Shown: in pieces, positions 1 through 6,991 of the stretch
Position numbering within the stretch: position 1 is the first letter of the stretch
Layout: each line of letters starts with the position of its first letter
Assembly (NCBI GenBank): GCA_045649145.1
Contig: JAZRPK010000033.1
Span: forward strand, 1 to 24,417
Direction of reading: 5' to 3'
Source of the DNA: HGM11525 sp045649145
GTDB taxonomy: Bacteria > Bacillota > Clostridia > UBA1381
Length of the DNA: 24,417 bases
The notes under the pieces: generated by a model
Databases searched by the model: none
The model's input: the letters and a program-made list of their open reading frames with translations, nothing else
What the model was told of the DNA's origin: nothing
Made by a program: the position numbers and the translations under genes

Positions 1-1
1 C

Positions 2-607
2 TTTGATAATAACTTGCCTTGTATTGCAGAAAAAGAGTGTTTTGCAGTAAATTCCATTGCAGACGACCTTATAGCAGGAATGCAGGAGGCAGGTGCATAT
101 CTTATCAAGGGTGACCAGATTGATAAGTTGGTTAAGCTTGCGCTTGTTGAAAAGGACGGCAAGTATTCTATAAACAAGAAATGGGTTGGTAAGGACGCAG
201 GCAAGTTCTTAAAAGAGCTTGGCATCAATTCCGATGCACGTCTTATCATCTGTGAAACGGATGCACTCCATCCCTTTGTACAGGTTGAAATGATGATGCC
301 TGTTCTTGCAATTGTTCGTGTTGAAGATATAGACGAGGCAATTGAAAAGGCTGTTCAGGCAGAGCATGGCAACAGACACTCGGCTCATATTCACTCTAAG
401 AATATTGACAACCTTACAAGCTTTGCACGTGCGGTTGAAACCACTATATTTGTTAAAAATGCACCCTCATATGCAGGTATTGGTGCAGGCGGGGAAGGCT
501 ATACAACCTTCACTATAGCAGGACCTACCGGAGAGGGACTCACAGCTGCTCACTCATTCACCAGACAGCGTCGCTGTGTAATGGTAGACGGATTGCACAT
601 TGTTTAA
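2..607 (+). CDS. pduP: CoA-acylating propionaldehyde dehydrogenase, PduP/EutE-like (5' partial)
   Basis: The reading frame is open from the left edge, so only about the last 201 residues of a protein normally near 460 residues are visible. Family knowledge: it oxidises propionaldehyde to propionyl-CoA with NAD+ and CoA inside the microcompartment lumen. The visible part opens with FDNNLPCIAEKE, which carries the presumed catalytic cysteine (codon 20-22) of the CoA-acylating aldehyde dehydrogenases. Further family signatures are EHGNRHSAHIHSKN, TTIFVKNAPSYAGIG and FTIAGPTGEGLTAAHSFTRQ near the C-terminus. A shell protein gene follows after 39 bp with no terminator, so the two are co-transcribed. 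Any N-terminal targeting peptide lies outside the window. PduP fits better than EutE because a deoxysugar kinase and aldolase follow, but the two cannot be separated on sequence alone. Confidence 0.93.
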   Translation, partial: FDNNLPCIAEKECFAVNSIADDLIAGMQEAGAYLIKGDQIDKLVKLALVEKDGKYSINKKWVGKDAGKFLKELGINSDARLIICETDALHPFVQVEMMMPVLAIVRVEDIDEAIEKAVQAEHGNRHSAHIHSKNIDNLTSFARAVETTIFVKNAPSYAGIGAGGEGYTTFTIAGPTGEGLTAAHSFTRQRRCVMVDGLHIV

Positions 608-646
608 TCACCATCAGAATTTAGATAATATTAACGGAGGAATAGT

Positions 647-1288
647 ATGAACGCATTGGGATTGCTCGAGGTATATAGCTTCACTACTGCAGTTTGCGCA
701 GCTGATCTTGCGGCAAAGGCTGCAGATGTTAAGGTTATTGCCTTTGACAGAACCAGACCGAAGAGTGAGGCATCTCCCGCACCCTTGGTTATGGAAGTTA
801 AAATCGAGGGTAATGATGCTGCCGTAAGAGCGGCTATAGAAGCGGGAAAAGCTTATGCTGAGGATGAGGGTAAGTATATTGTGTCTCACGTAATACCCCG
901 TCCCGGTCAGGATGTTGAGAAGATGGCATATCTTCTTGATATCAACAAGGATAAATATAACAAAAAGCTCCCTAAGACATTTTTAGGCAAAGAGCCGGAG
1001 CTACCAAAAACAGATTTCGCAATAGGACTTCTTGAGATTTCAGGTCTTGTTGCTTCTATTGCAGGTCTTGATGCTATGCTCAAGGCTGCTGATGTAAGAC
1101 TTATTCACTCCGAAAAGAGACTTGGTGGCAGACTTGTTACATTGATCATTAAGGGCAGTGTTTCTGCTGTTAAGGCTGCTGTTGAAGCGGGCATGGAGGC
1201 ATCAAAGCCTCTCGGCAAGATGTACGGCAATGCTGTTATAGCTAATCCGCACGGAGAAATAATGAAATTCTTCGATTTTGAAAACTAA
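647..1288 (+). CDS. Bacterial microcompartment shell protein with two BMC domains (BMC-T, PduT-like)
   Basis: This 213-residue protein has two BMC folds: residues about 3-95 (starting ALGLLEVYSFTTAVCAAD) and about 124-208 (starting AIGLLEISGLVASIAGLDAM), joined by a linker of roughly 27 residues. Tandem-domain BMC proteins form trimers that act as pseudohexameric tiles of the shell, often with a larger or gated pore. The first domain ends SHVIPRP, a common BMC end motif. The pore-loop segment of domain 1 (about residues 33-47) is proline-rich and longer than that of domain 2 (about 155-162, with the usual Gly-Gly). The only cysteine is at residue 17 in a helix, so the Fe-S cluster of classical PduT is not expected. 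The start is set by GGAGG about 8 bp upstream. It lies between the aldehyde dehydrogenase and PduL genes, which fits a shell component of a propanediol-type organelle. Confidence 0.94.
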   Translation: MNALGLLEVYSFTTAVCAADLAAKAADVKVIAFDRTRPKSEASPAPLVMEVKIEGNDAAVRAAIEAGKAYAEDEGKYIVSHVIPRPGQDVEKMAYLLDINKDKYNKKLPKTFLGKEPELPKTDFAIGLLEISGLVASIAGLDAMLKAADVRLIHSEKRLGGRLVTLIIKGSVSAVKAAVEAGMEASKPLGKMYGNAVIANPHGEIMKFFDFEN

Positions 1289-1315
1289 TTTACCCGTTCA
1301 AAAGGTGGTAATTAT

Positions 1316-1954
1316 ATGAATGATATGAATGCTCTTGAAAATGCAGTCAAAAAGGCTGTAAGAGAATTTAATAATACAAATGACGACTATGTAAAAATAG
1401 GCGTTTCGCAAAGACATATTCATCTTTCACGAGAGGATTTAGATATTCTCTTTGGTGAAGGATACGAGCTGACGGTCAAGAAATACCTTATGGGCAGAGA
1501 ATTTGCATCTAATGAGGTAGTAACTCTTGTCGGACCATCCTTAAAGGCGATAGAGAATGTGCGTGTCCTCGGTCCTGTACGAAAGAACACACAGGTCGAG
1601 ATTTCACGTACCGACACGTTTATTCTTAAGGTTAGCCCGCCAGTTCGTCCATCGGGCGAGATAAAAGGCTCGGAAAAGTTAGTAATTGTTGGCCCTAAAG
1701 GCTGTGTTTACTTAAAGGAAGGCGTTATAATCGCTAACCGTCATATTCATCTGACACCGGAATTTGCTGCATCGCTTAATCTTTCCGATAACGATTATGT
1801 AGATGTAGTAATTGACGGCGTTAAGCCTACAAAATTCTTCGATGTACAGATTCGTGTTCGTGATGACTTCAATGTTGAAATGCACATCGACACTGATGAT
1901 GCCAACTCGTCAGGACTTAAAAACGGAGATGTGGTACATATTATTACAAAATAA
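1316..1954 (+). CDS. pduL: Phosphate propanoyltransferase PduL
   Basis: PduL converts propionyl-CoA and phosphate to propionyl-phosphate and CoA, recycling CoA inside the organelle and allowing ATP formation by an acetate/propionate kinase. The 212-residue length is normal. Both halves of the duplicated fold show the metal-binding signatures: VSQRHIHLS (residues 30-38, His34 and His36) and ANRHIHLTPE (140-149, His143 and His145). EMHIDTDDAN (188-197) supplies a further metal-site histidine. Residues 1-20 are predicted to form an amphipathic helix followed by a short Asn/Asp-rich linker, the usual shape of an encapsulation peptide. The start codon follows AAGGTGG at good spacing. It sits 27 bp after the shell gene and 38 bp before the regulator. 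Confidence 0.96.
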   Translation: MNDMNALENAVKKAVREFNNTNDDYVKIGVSQRHIHLSREDLDILFGEGYELTVKKYLMGREFASNEVVTLVGPSLKAIENVRVLGPVRKNTQVEISRTDTFILKVSPPVRPSGEIKGSEKLVIVGPKGCVYLKEGVIIANRHIHLTPEFAASLNLSDNDYVDVVIDGVKPTKFFDVQIRVRDDFNVEMHIDTDDANSSGLKNGDVVHIITK

Positions 1955-1992
1955 CTTTCTCTGGGAAAATTTAATTGAAACGGAGGAGCGAA

Positions 1993-2754
1993 ATGTTAGC
2001 ACTTGAAAGGCAAAAACGAATACTGGAGCTGTTAAGCCTCGAAGGGTCGGTAATGGTAAGCAAATTAAGCACAGAGCTTGGTGTTACTGAAGAAACTGTA
2101 AGGCGTGACTTGGAAAAGCTTGAGGCTAAAGAGCTTTTAAGACGAACTCACGGCGGTGCATTACCTATGGACGAGGGTAGCTACGAGTATTCACTTGAAA
2201 AACGTAAAGCTTTGAATGTCGAGGCAAAGCAGGCGTTAGCCCGTAAGGCTGTGCAGTATATTGCCACAGGTGATACAGTCTTTTTAGACGCATCTACCAC
2301 CACATTCTATATGGCAAAAGAAATCAAGAGTATGAAGAACGTTACCGTTATCACTAACTCTATACGGGTTATTAACGAGCTTTCAGGTGTTGAGGGTGTT
2401 AAGGTAATTGCTCTTGGCGGTATAGTCAGCAACAATCAGTCGTTGGTTGGTGCTATGACAGAGAATTATATAACAGAAAACTACTTCGCTGATAAGATGT
2501 TCTTCTCAAGTAAGGGTATAGGCGACAATGCTATTATCCTTGAAGGAAACGAACAGGAATGTTTTATTAAACAGCGAATGATTAAAAACTCAAAACTACA
2601 TTATTATCTTTGTGATAAATCAAAAATTGGCAGGGTAGGTTGTATGAGGCTTTCTTCGTTTGAAGATGTTGATTATCTGGTTACCAATGCCAATATTGAC
2701 GGTTTGTTAAAAACAACTCTAAAAGAATGCAATGTTGAGATTATAAAGGCATAA
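1993..2754 (+). CDS. DeoR/GlpR-family transcriptional regulator of the deoxysugar/BMC operon
   Basis: The start is placed at ATG 1993 (253 residues) because CGGAGGAG lies just upstream; a TTG 18 bp earlier would place that ribosome site inside the gene. The N-terminal winged helix-turn-helix covers about residues 5-55 (RQKRILELLSLEGSVMVSKL, then VTEETVRRDLEKL and RTHGGAL), typical of DeoR proteins. The C-terminal DeoRC sugar-phosphate sensor includes DTVFLDASTTTFYMAKEI, TVITNSIRVINEL and LGGIVSNNQSLVG. Family members usually repress sugar operons and are released by a phosphorylated sugar intermediate, which here would come from the kinase or aldolase steps. Its place inside the operon suggests autoregulation. 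The true ligand (a rhamnose- or fucose-derived phosphate) is inferred, and no operator is visible because the operon promoter lies to the left of the window. Confidence 0.92.
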   Translation: MLALERQKRILELLSLEGSVMVSKLSTELGVTEETVRRDLEKLEAKELLRRTHGGALPMDEGSYEYSLEKRKALNVEAKQALARKAVQYIATGDTVFLDASTTTFYMAKEIKSMKNVTVITNSIRVINELSGVEGVKVIALGGIVSNNQSLVGAMTENYITENYFADKMFFSSKGIGDNAIILEGNEQECFIKQRMIKNSKLHYYLCDKSKIGRVGCMRLSSFEDVDYLVTNANIDGLLKTTLKECNVEIIKA

Positions 2755-2795
2755 TTTAGAAGATAACTTTTTTATTCTGTATTAGGAGGTTTTCT

Positions 2796-4262
2796 ATGAA
2801 AAGAGTATTAGCATTTGACCTTGGAGCATCAAGCGGCAGAGGTATTCTTGCAAGTCTTGAAGACGGCAAGATTACGCTAAAGGAAATTCATCGCTTTGCG
2901 AATAATGGTGTAAATGTCCGCTCTACACTTTACTGGGATGTACTGTACCTTTTTGACCAGATTAAGCAGGGTATAACCAAGGCAAAGCTCGAGGGTGGAT
3001 TTGATAGTATAGGAATAGATACCTGGGGCGTTGACTTCGGTCTTATAGATGCTGACGGAAACTTAATCGGCAACCCTGTTACATACAGAGATGCCCGCAC
3101 CGACAATATGCCCGAGGAGTTGTTTGAGATTATCTGTGCAGAGGATGTTTATAAGCGCACAGGAATCCAGATAATGAACTTTAATACTCTGTTCCAGCTC
3201 TATTATATGTGTAAGTACAAAAAGAAGGAAATTGACCGAGCAGAGTCTATGCTCTTTATGCCCGATTTGCTTGGTTACTTCTTGACCGGAGTTAAGAGAA
3301 ATGAGTATACGATATCATCTACATCACAGATGATTAATCCATATACACGCAGCTGGGATTATGAACTGCTTGAAAAGGTTGGTATAAAAAAGGAGCTTTT
3401 AGGCGATATAGTAATGCCCGGAACAAAGCTTGGCACACTAACAGATGAGATATGTGAGGAACTCGGTATTGAGCCGATTGATGTTATATCTGTCGGCGGC
3501 CACGACACTGCATCTGCAGTTGTTGCAGTTCCTACAGAGGTTGACGATTTTGTTTATATAAGCTGCGGTACATGGTCATTATTTGGTACAGAGCTTATAG
3601 AACCCGTTGTCTCCGATGCTTCATACAGCTCGTCATATACCAACGAGGGTGGCTATGGCGGTAAAATCCGTTTCCTGACCAATATAATGGGCTTGTGGCT
3701 TATTCAGGAGTCGAGAAGAACGTGGAACAGACAGGGTAATGATTTTTCGTTCAACGATTTGGAAAAGGCAGCACTTGCCTGTGAGCCGTTTAAGTGCTTT
3801 ATTGACCCTGACTATCCCGAGTTTGCAAAGCCGGGTGATATCCCTGCCAGAATTCAGAAATTCTGCGAAAAGACCGGTCAGTATGTTCCTAAGACTGTAG
3901 GCGAGATTGTAAGATGTATTTACGAGAGCTTGGCTCTTAAATACTATCACTCCTTCTTAAATCTTAAGAAAATAAGCGGAAAGAATTTTGATGGTATCAA
4001 TATTGTAGGCGGCGGTACTAAGGACCCGTTACTCTGTCAGATGGCTGCAAATGCTTGCAATATCACAGTTTTTGCAGGACCTATTGAGGCAACTGCGCTC
4101 GGTAATATTGCAGTTCAGATGATGGCAATAGGTGAGATTAAAGACCTTAAAGAAGCGAGAAAAATTATCAAAAATTCTTTCGAAACCAAAGAATATAAGC
4201 CTCAAGATGTTGATGCATGGCAGGACGCATATGAGCAATTTAAGAAAATACTTAATAAATGA
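2796..4262 (+). CDS. rhaB: Rhamnulokinase (FGGY sugar kinase family)
   Basis: Rhamnulokinase transfers phosphate from ATP to L-rhamnulose, giving L-rhamnulose-1-phosphate in the cytoplasm. The 488-residue length is normal. Visible motifs: DLGASSGRG (residues 8-16, phosphate loop), GIDTWGVDFG (73-82, sugar pocket, as in RhaB), GGHDTASA (234-241) with the presumed catalytic base Asp237, SCGTWSL (256-262), and a C-terminal INIVGGGTKDPLLCQMAANA nucleotide-binding segment. The GIDTWGVDFG/GHDTASA combination separates RhaB from xylulokinases. Some FGGY kinases of this group also accept L-fuculose, so the substrate could be either sugar. AGGAGG precedes the ATG. The gene lies 41 bp after the regulator and 22 bp before the aldolase. 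No isomerase gene (rhaA or fucI) is in the window; it is probably upstream or elsewhere. Confidence 0.93.
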   Translation: MKRVLAFDLGASSGRGILASLEDGKITLKEIHRFANNGVNVRSTLYWDVLYLFDQIKQGITKAKLEGGFDSIGIDTWGVDFGLIDADGNLIGNPVTYRDARTDNMPEELFEIICAEDVYKRTGIQIMNFNTLFQLYYMCKYKKKEIDRAESMLFMPDLLGYFLTGVKRNEYTISSTSQMINPYTRSWDYELLEKVGIKKELLGDIVMPGTKLGTLTDEICEELGIEPIDVISVGGHDTASAVVAVPTEVDDFVYISCGTWSLFGTELIEPVVSDASYSSSYTNEGGYGGKIRFLTNIMGLWLIQESRRTWNRQGNDFSFNDLEKAALACEPFKCFIDPDYPEFAKPGDIPARIQKFCEKTGQYVPKTVGEIVRCIYESLALKYYHSFLNLKKISGKNFDGINIVGGGTKDPLLCQMAANACNITVFAGPIEATALGNIAVQMMAIGEIKDLKEARKIIKNSFETKEYKPQDVDAWQDAYEQFKKILNK

Positions 4263-4284
4263 TTGACCGAGGAGGAAAATAACA

Positions 4285-5232
4285 ATGTTAGTTAATATGA
4301 ATGAGGTTTTAAGACCGGCAAAGGCGAACCATTACGCAGTTGGACTTTTTAATGCCGTTAACCTCGAGCTTGCACGTGGTATCATTAACGCTGCAGAGTG
4401 CACAAGGTCACCTGTTATTATGGGTACTGCAGAAATTCTTTTGCCGTACGGACCGTTGGAGGAGGTTTCATATTATCTGCTTCCTATGGCAAAAAAAGCG
4501 TCTGTACCTGTTGTTGTACATCTTGACCACGGTCTTACATACGATACTTGTATTAAAGCGCTTGAGCTTGGCTTTAGCTCAATTATGTATGATTGCTCTA
4601 CCGATTCCTACGATGACAACGTGCGTAAGGTAAAGGAAATGGCAGACATCGCACATTCTTACGGCGCAACAATCGAGGGAGAGCTTGGCCACGTTGGTGA
4701 TAACGAAGGCTCTGCTGAGGGTAGCTCGCATCTTGATGACCCATCTAAGTATTTTACTGACCCGAAACTTGCTAAGGACTTTGTTGAAAAGACCGGCGTT
4801 GACGCTTTGGCAATTGCTGTAGGTAATGCACACGGCGCATATAAGCTTCCGCCGAAACTCGATTTTGAAAGAATACGCACAATAGCAAGAACAGTTGACG
4901 TTCCATTGGTACTTCACGGCGGTTCAGGTCTTACTGACAATGATTTTAGACAAGCTATTAAAGACGGTATCAGTAAGGTTAACATCTTTACAGATATCAA
5001 CGTCGCAGCTGTAGAGGCTGAGTTTAAGAAGTTCCAGAGTATGGATAAGGGTCTTATCGACCTTATTCCTGCTGCAGTTGAGGCTGTTAAGCAGGAGAGT
5101 ATGAACAAAATGAAGCTTTTCAGCAGTGACGGAAAGGCTGATTTAGGTAGCACTTCTGCTGTTACACCCGATAATATCGAGATGATAACAAAGCTTGTTG
5201 CGGCTGAGGTTGCAAAATATCTTAATAAATAA
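4285..5232 (+). CDS. Class II ketose-bisphosphate aldolase family protein (FbaA/KbaY-like)
   Basis: This 315-residue zinc aldolase belongs to the fructose/tagatose-bisphosphate aldolase family, not the RhaD/FucA (adducin-like) family. Visible active-site elements are VHLDHG (Asp81 as presumed acid/base, His82 as zinc ligand), EGELG (Glu133), VGNAHG (His183 zinc ligand), LHGGSG (His211 zinc ligand plus phosphate loop) and KVNIFTD (phosphate binding). GAGGAGG lies just before the ATG. It follows rhaB by 22 bp, so it is clearly in the same operon. Position suggests it cleaves a deoxyketose-1-phosphate to DHAP and lactaldehyde, or handles a tagatose/fructose phosphate from a co-digested sugar. 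The family assignment is firm; the substrate is inference. Confidence 0.9.
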   Translation: MLVNMNEVLRPAKANHYAVGLFNAVNLELARGIINAAECTRSPVIMGTAEILLPYGPLEEVSYYLLPMAKKASVPVVVHLDHGLTYDTCIKALELGFSSIMYDCSTDSYDDNVRKVKEMADIAHSYGATIEGELGHVGDNEGSAEGSSHLDDPSKYFTDPKLAKDFVEKTGVDALAIAVGNAHGAYKLPPKLDFERIRTIARTVDVPLVLHGGSGLTDNDFRQAIKDGISKVNIFTDINVAAVEAEFKKFQSMDKGLIDLIPAAVEAVKQESMNKMKLFSSDGKADLGSTSAVTPDNIEMITKLVAAEVAKYLNK

Positions 5233-5239
5233 TTACAGT

Positions 5240-5276
5240 AAAGGAATGGGTTTTATACTCGTTCCTTTGCTTTTCA
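5240..5276 (+). terminator. Weak intra-operon stem-loop after the aldolase gene
   Basis: AAAGGAATG (5240-5248) pairs with CGTTCCTTT (5260-5268) across an 11-nt loop, with one G-U pair, followed by GCTTTTCATTT. It is an imperfect rho-independent terminator shape and may reduce transcription into the DUF4432 gene rather than end the operon. Confidence 0.5.
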
Positions 5277-5298
5277 TTTAACGTAAGGAGAAAATAAT

Positions 5299-6261
5299 AT
5301 GAATAAGTATATAGGACATCCGCTTCAGCTTTACGGCGTGGAGGAAATAAAGCTTACCTCTGGCAAGGGCAGTGGTATGAAAATGCTTTTAGTAAGAAAT
5401 GCTGCAGGGCTTGAGTTTATGATTTCTGTAGACAGAGCTGCAGATATAGCAAGACTGTCTGTAAAGGGCGTAAATTATGGCTATTTTGCACCTTGCGGAT
5501 ATGTTGCACCGCAGTATTTTGACAACAAAGGCTTTGGATTTTTGAAATCCTTTAATGCAGGATTTTTGACTACCTGTGGACTGACTGCTGTTGGCTCACC
5601 TTGTGTTGATGACGGGGAGGAGTTATCCCTGCACGGTACAATTTCACACATTCCTTGCGAGAATATCTATCATTGGATAGAGAATGATGAGATACATATT
5701 AAAGCAACAATAAGAGATGCGGCACTATTCGGTCATAAGCTTTTGCTTGAACGTGAGTACGTATGCCCATTGTACGAAAATAAGCTATACCTGACAGATA
5801 AAATAAAAAATATTGATTGGAAGGAAACACCTATTGAGGTGCTTTATCACTGCAATATCGGTTACCCAATACTAAGTGAAAATACAAAGCTTGACATCAA
5901 TTATAAAAACATATCAGCACGAGATGAGAAAGCAAAAGCAGGTATTTCTACAGCTACTAAGTTAACTGCACCGCAAAGAGGATTTGTAGAGGAATGTTTC
6001 TTATACACATTTGACGAGTCTCCGGTTGTTTCGGTATATAACGAAAAAATAGGAATGGGAATTAAGCTTTTGTTTGACCACAAAGAGTTGCCGTTCTTTA
6101 CACAGTGGAAACAGCTTGGCGAGTATGAATATGCTTTAGGTATTGAACCCGGCAACTGCCATCCTGACGGAAGAGACATAATGCGAAAAGAAGGTAATCT
6201 TGAATTTCTACAGCCTGATGAAGAAAAGACAATACATCTTAAATATGAATTTACAGAATAA
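5299..6261 (+). CDS. DUF4432 family protein, aldose-1-epimerase-like (galactose-mutarotase fold)
   Basis: This 320-residue protein resembles the DUF4432 group of the galactose-mutarotase-like superfamily. Seen in the sequence: ELSLHGTISHIPCENI (His112), VLYHCNIGYPIL (His184) and the GIEPGNCHPDGRD segment (Glu283), which match the conserved His/His/Glu layout of aldose epimerases. No signal peptide or membrane helix is seen, so it is cytoplasmic. AAGGAG precedes the ATG. It is the last gene of the operon, 66 bp after the aldolase with a weak stem-loop between. Family members often sit in sugar operons and are presumed to interconvert anomers. A rhamnose/fucose or ketose mutarotase role is inferred. 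The next strong terminator is at 6399, so transcripts probably run through the intervening gap. Confidence 0.85.
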   Translation: MNKYIGHPLQLYGVEEIKLTSGKGSGMKMLLVRNAAGLEFMISVDRAADIARLSVKGVNYGYFAPCGYVAPQYFDNKGFGFLKSFNAGFLTTCGLTAVGSPCVDDGEELSLHGTISHIPCENIYHWIENDEIHIKATIRDAALFGHKLLLEREYVCPLYENKLYLTDKIKNIDWKETPIEVLYHCNIGYPILSENTKLDINYKNISARDEKAKAGISTATKLTAPQRGFVEECFLYTFDESPVVSVYNEKIGMGIKLLFDHKELPFFTQWKQLGEYEYALGIEPGNCHPDGRDIMRKEGNLEFLQPDEEKTIHLKYEFTE

Positions 6262-6304
6262 AAATAATTGAACATGAGCGGGTAAAGGAAATATAAAATA
6301 ATTC

Positions 6305-6333
6305 TTGCAATTTACCATAAAATGTATTATAAT
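6305..6333 (+). promoter_or_regulatory. SigA-type promoter of the candidate small RNA
   Basis: TTGCAA (6305-6310), a 17-bp spacer and a perfect TATAAT (6328-6333). The predicted start near 6340 coincides with the first base of a hairpin, and no coding region follows before the terminator. Confidence 0.75.
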
Positions 6334-6339
6334 TGTGCA

Positions 6340-6440
6340 CGTGAGCAGGTATCTTTCCACAGACACACAATTGATATTTTCTCACAAACAAAACCCACAG
6401 GACTGTTTCGGATAACCCACCCCGAAACAGTCCTTTTTGT
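6340..6440 (+). ncRNA. Candidate independent small RNA of about 100 nt with two hairpins
   Basis: The gap 6262-6531 has no plausible reading frame but contains a complete RNA gene layout. After the promoter comes a hairpin in which GUGAG-CA-GGUAUC (6341-6353) pairs with GAUAUU-UU-CUCAC (6373-6385), about 12 pairs with a single C-U mismatch, closing a 19-nt C/A-rich loop. A single-stranded A/C-rich linker (6386-6398) leads to the 13-bp terminator hairpin (6399-6434) and a T-rich tail. AACCCAC occurs twice, in the linker (6392-6398) and in the terminator loop (6414-6420), and CCACAG also occurs twice. Repeated unpaired C-rich motifs are typical of Gram-positive small RNAs that bind Shine-Dalgarno regions. 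I do not recognise an Rfam family. It could instead be only the 3' end of the upstream operon with a chance promoter. Confidence 0.55.
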
Positions 6441-6441
6441 T
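6399..6441 (+). terminator. Strong rho-independent terminator
   Basis: A perfect 13-bp stem, AGGACTGTTTCGG (6399-6411) with CCGAAACAGTCCT (6422-6434), 10-nt loop, then TTTTGTT. It ends the candidate small RNA and, by read-through, the microcompartment/rhamnose operon. Confidence 0.92.
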
Positions 6442-6470
6442 AAATTAGTGTAAACAAAACGTTAACTCTA

Positions 6471-6499
6471 TTGATTTTAGCTCTGCCTTTATGTACAAT
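6471..6499 (+). promoter_or_regulatory. SigA-type promoter of the zinc-ribbon protein gene
   Basis: TTGATT (6471-6476), 17-bp spacer, TACAAT (6494-6499). It lies about 33 bp before the ATG at 6532 and just after the upstream terminator, giving a short leader with AAGGAG at 6519-6524. Confidence 0.65.
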
Positions 6500-6531
6500 A
6501 AAGGTAAGAAAAAGTTTTAAGGAGAATATAT

Positions 6532-6909
6532 ATGCTGGATGCTTTGAGGAGATTTTTGGCGGGGAGATACGGCTTTGACAGGCTTGGCCAAGCACTTGCA
6601 ATCGGTGCTGCTGTATTTATGATTGTTAGCAGAATTTTAGCTAGCAGTGTTTTAAGCGCACTTGCATACGCATTGCTAATTTTGTGCATATACCGTTCTA
6701 TGTCAAAACAGATTGCATACCGAATGAGCGAGAATAGGAAGTTTTTGGAGCTTTGCTATCGTGTAAAGGCGTATGTAAAGCGTGACAGAAAATATTATCG
6801 CTACTTCAAATGTCCCAAATGCCGCAAGGTAACAAAGGTACCAAAGCATAAGGGCAAAATTGCAATCACCTGTCCTCATTGTAGTTACGAGTTTATAAAG
6901 AAGACATAA
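6532..6909 (+). CDS. Small two-helix membrane protein with C-terminal zinc ribbon (unknown function)
   Basis: This 125-residue protein has two adjacent hydrophobic helices (about residues 18-36 and 39-55), then a strongly basic stretch (about 66-93) and a zinc ribbon with Cys94-x2-Cys97 (CPKC) and Cys114-x2-Cys117 (CPHC). The short hairpin of helices would place the ribbon on one side of the membrane; the positively charged flanking region favours the cytoplasm. It has its own promoter and terminator, so it is monocistronic. Similar ribbon-on-a-membrane-anchor proteins occur widely in Clostridia without an assigned role. The basic region plus ribbon could bind nucleic acid or ribosomes, but that is a guess. 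AAGGAG 7 bp before the ATG supports the start. Confidence 0.8.
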   Translation: MLDALRRFLAGRYGFDRLGQALAIGAAVFMIVSRILASSVLSALAYALLILCIYRSMSKQIAYRMSENRKFLELCYRVKAYVKRDRKYYRYFKCPKCRKVTKVPKHKGKIAITCPHCSYEFIKKT

Positions 6910-6914
6910 GATTA

Positions 6915-6946
6915 AAAGAGCTGAAAGTCAATCAGCTCTTTTTTTG
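6915..6946 (+). terminator. Rho-independent terminator after the zinc-ribbon gene
   Basis: AAAGAGCTGA (6915-6924) pairs perfectly with TCAGCTCTTT (6932-6941) across a 7-nt loop and ends in a run of T. Confidence 0.92.
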
Positions 6947-6991
6947 TATAAATCAGCCTTAGTTGGTAAAAATAGGGAGTGAGGTGATAGA

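Noticed and set aside
6946..6974. Forespore-sigma (SigG-like) promoter before spoVAD: GTATA, 17 bp, AAAAATA
   Set aside because: Only 5 of 7 bases match the -10 consensus as I recall it, the -35 lies in the tail of the upstream terminator, and the start would fall at the ribosome site. Too weak to list as a feature.
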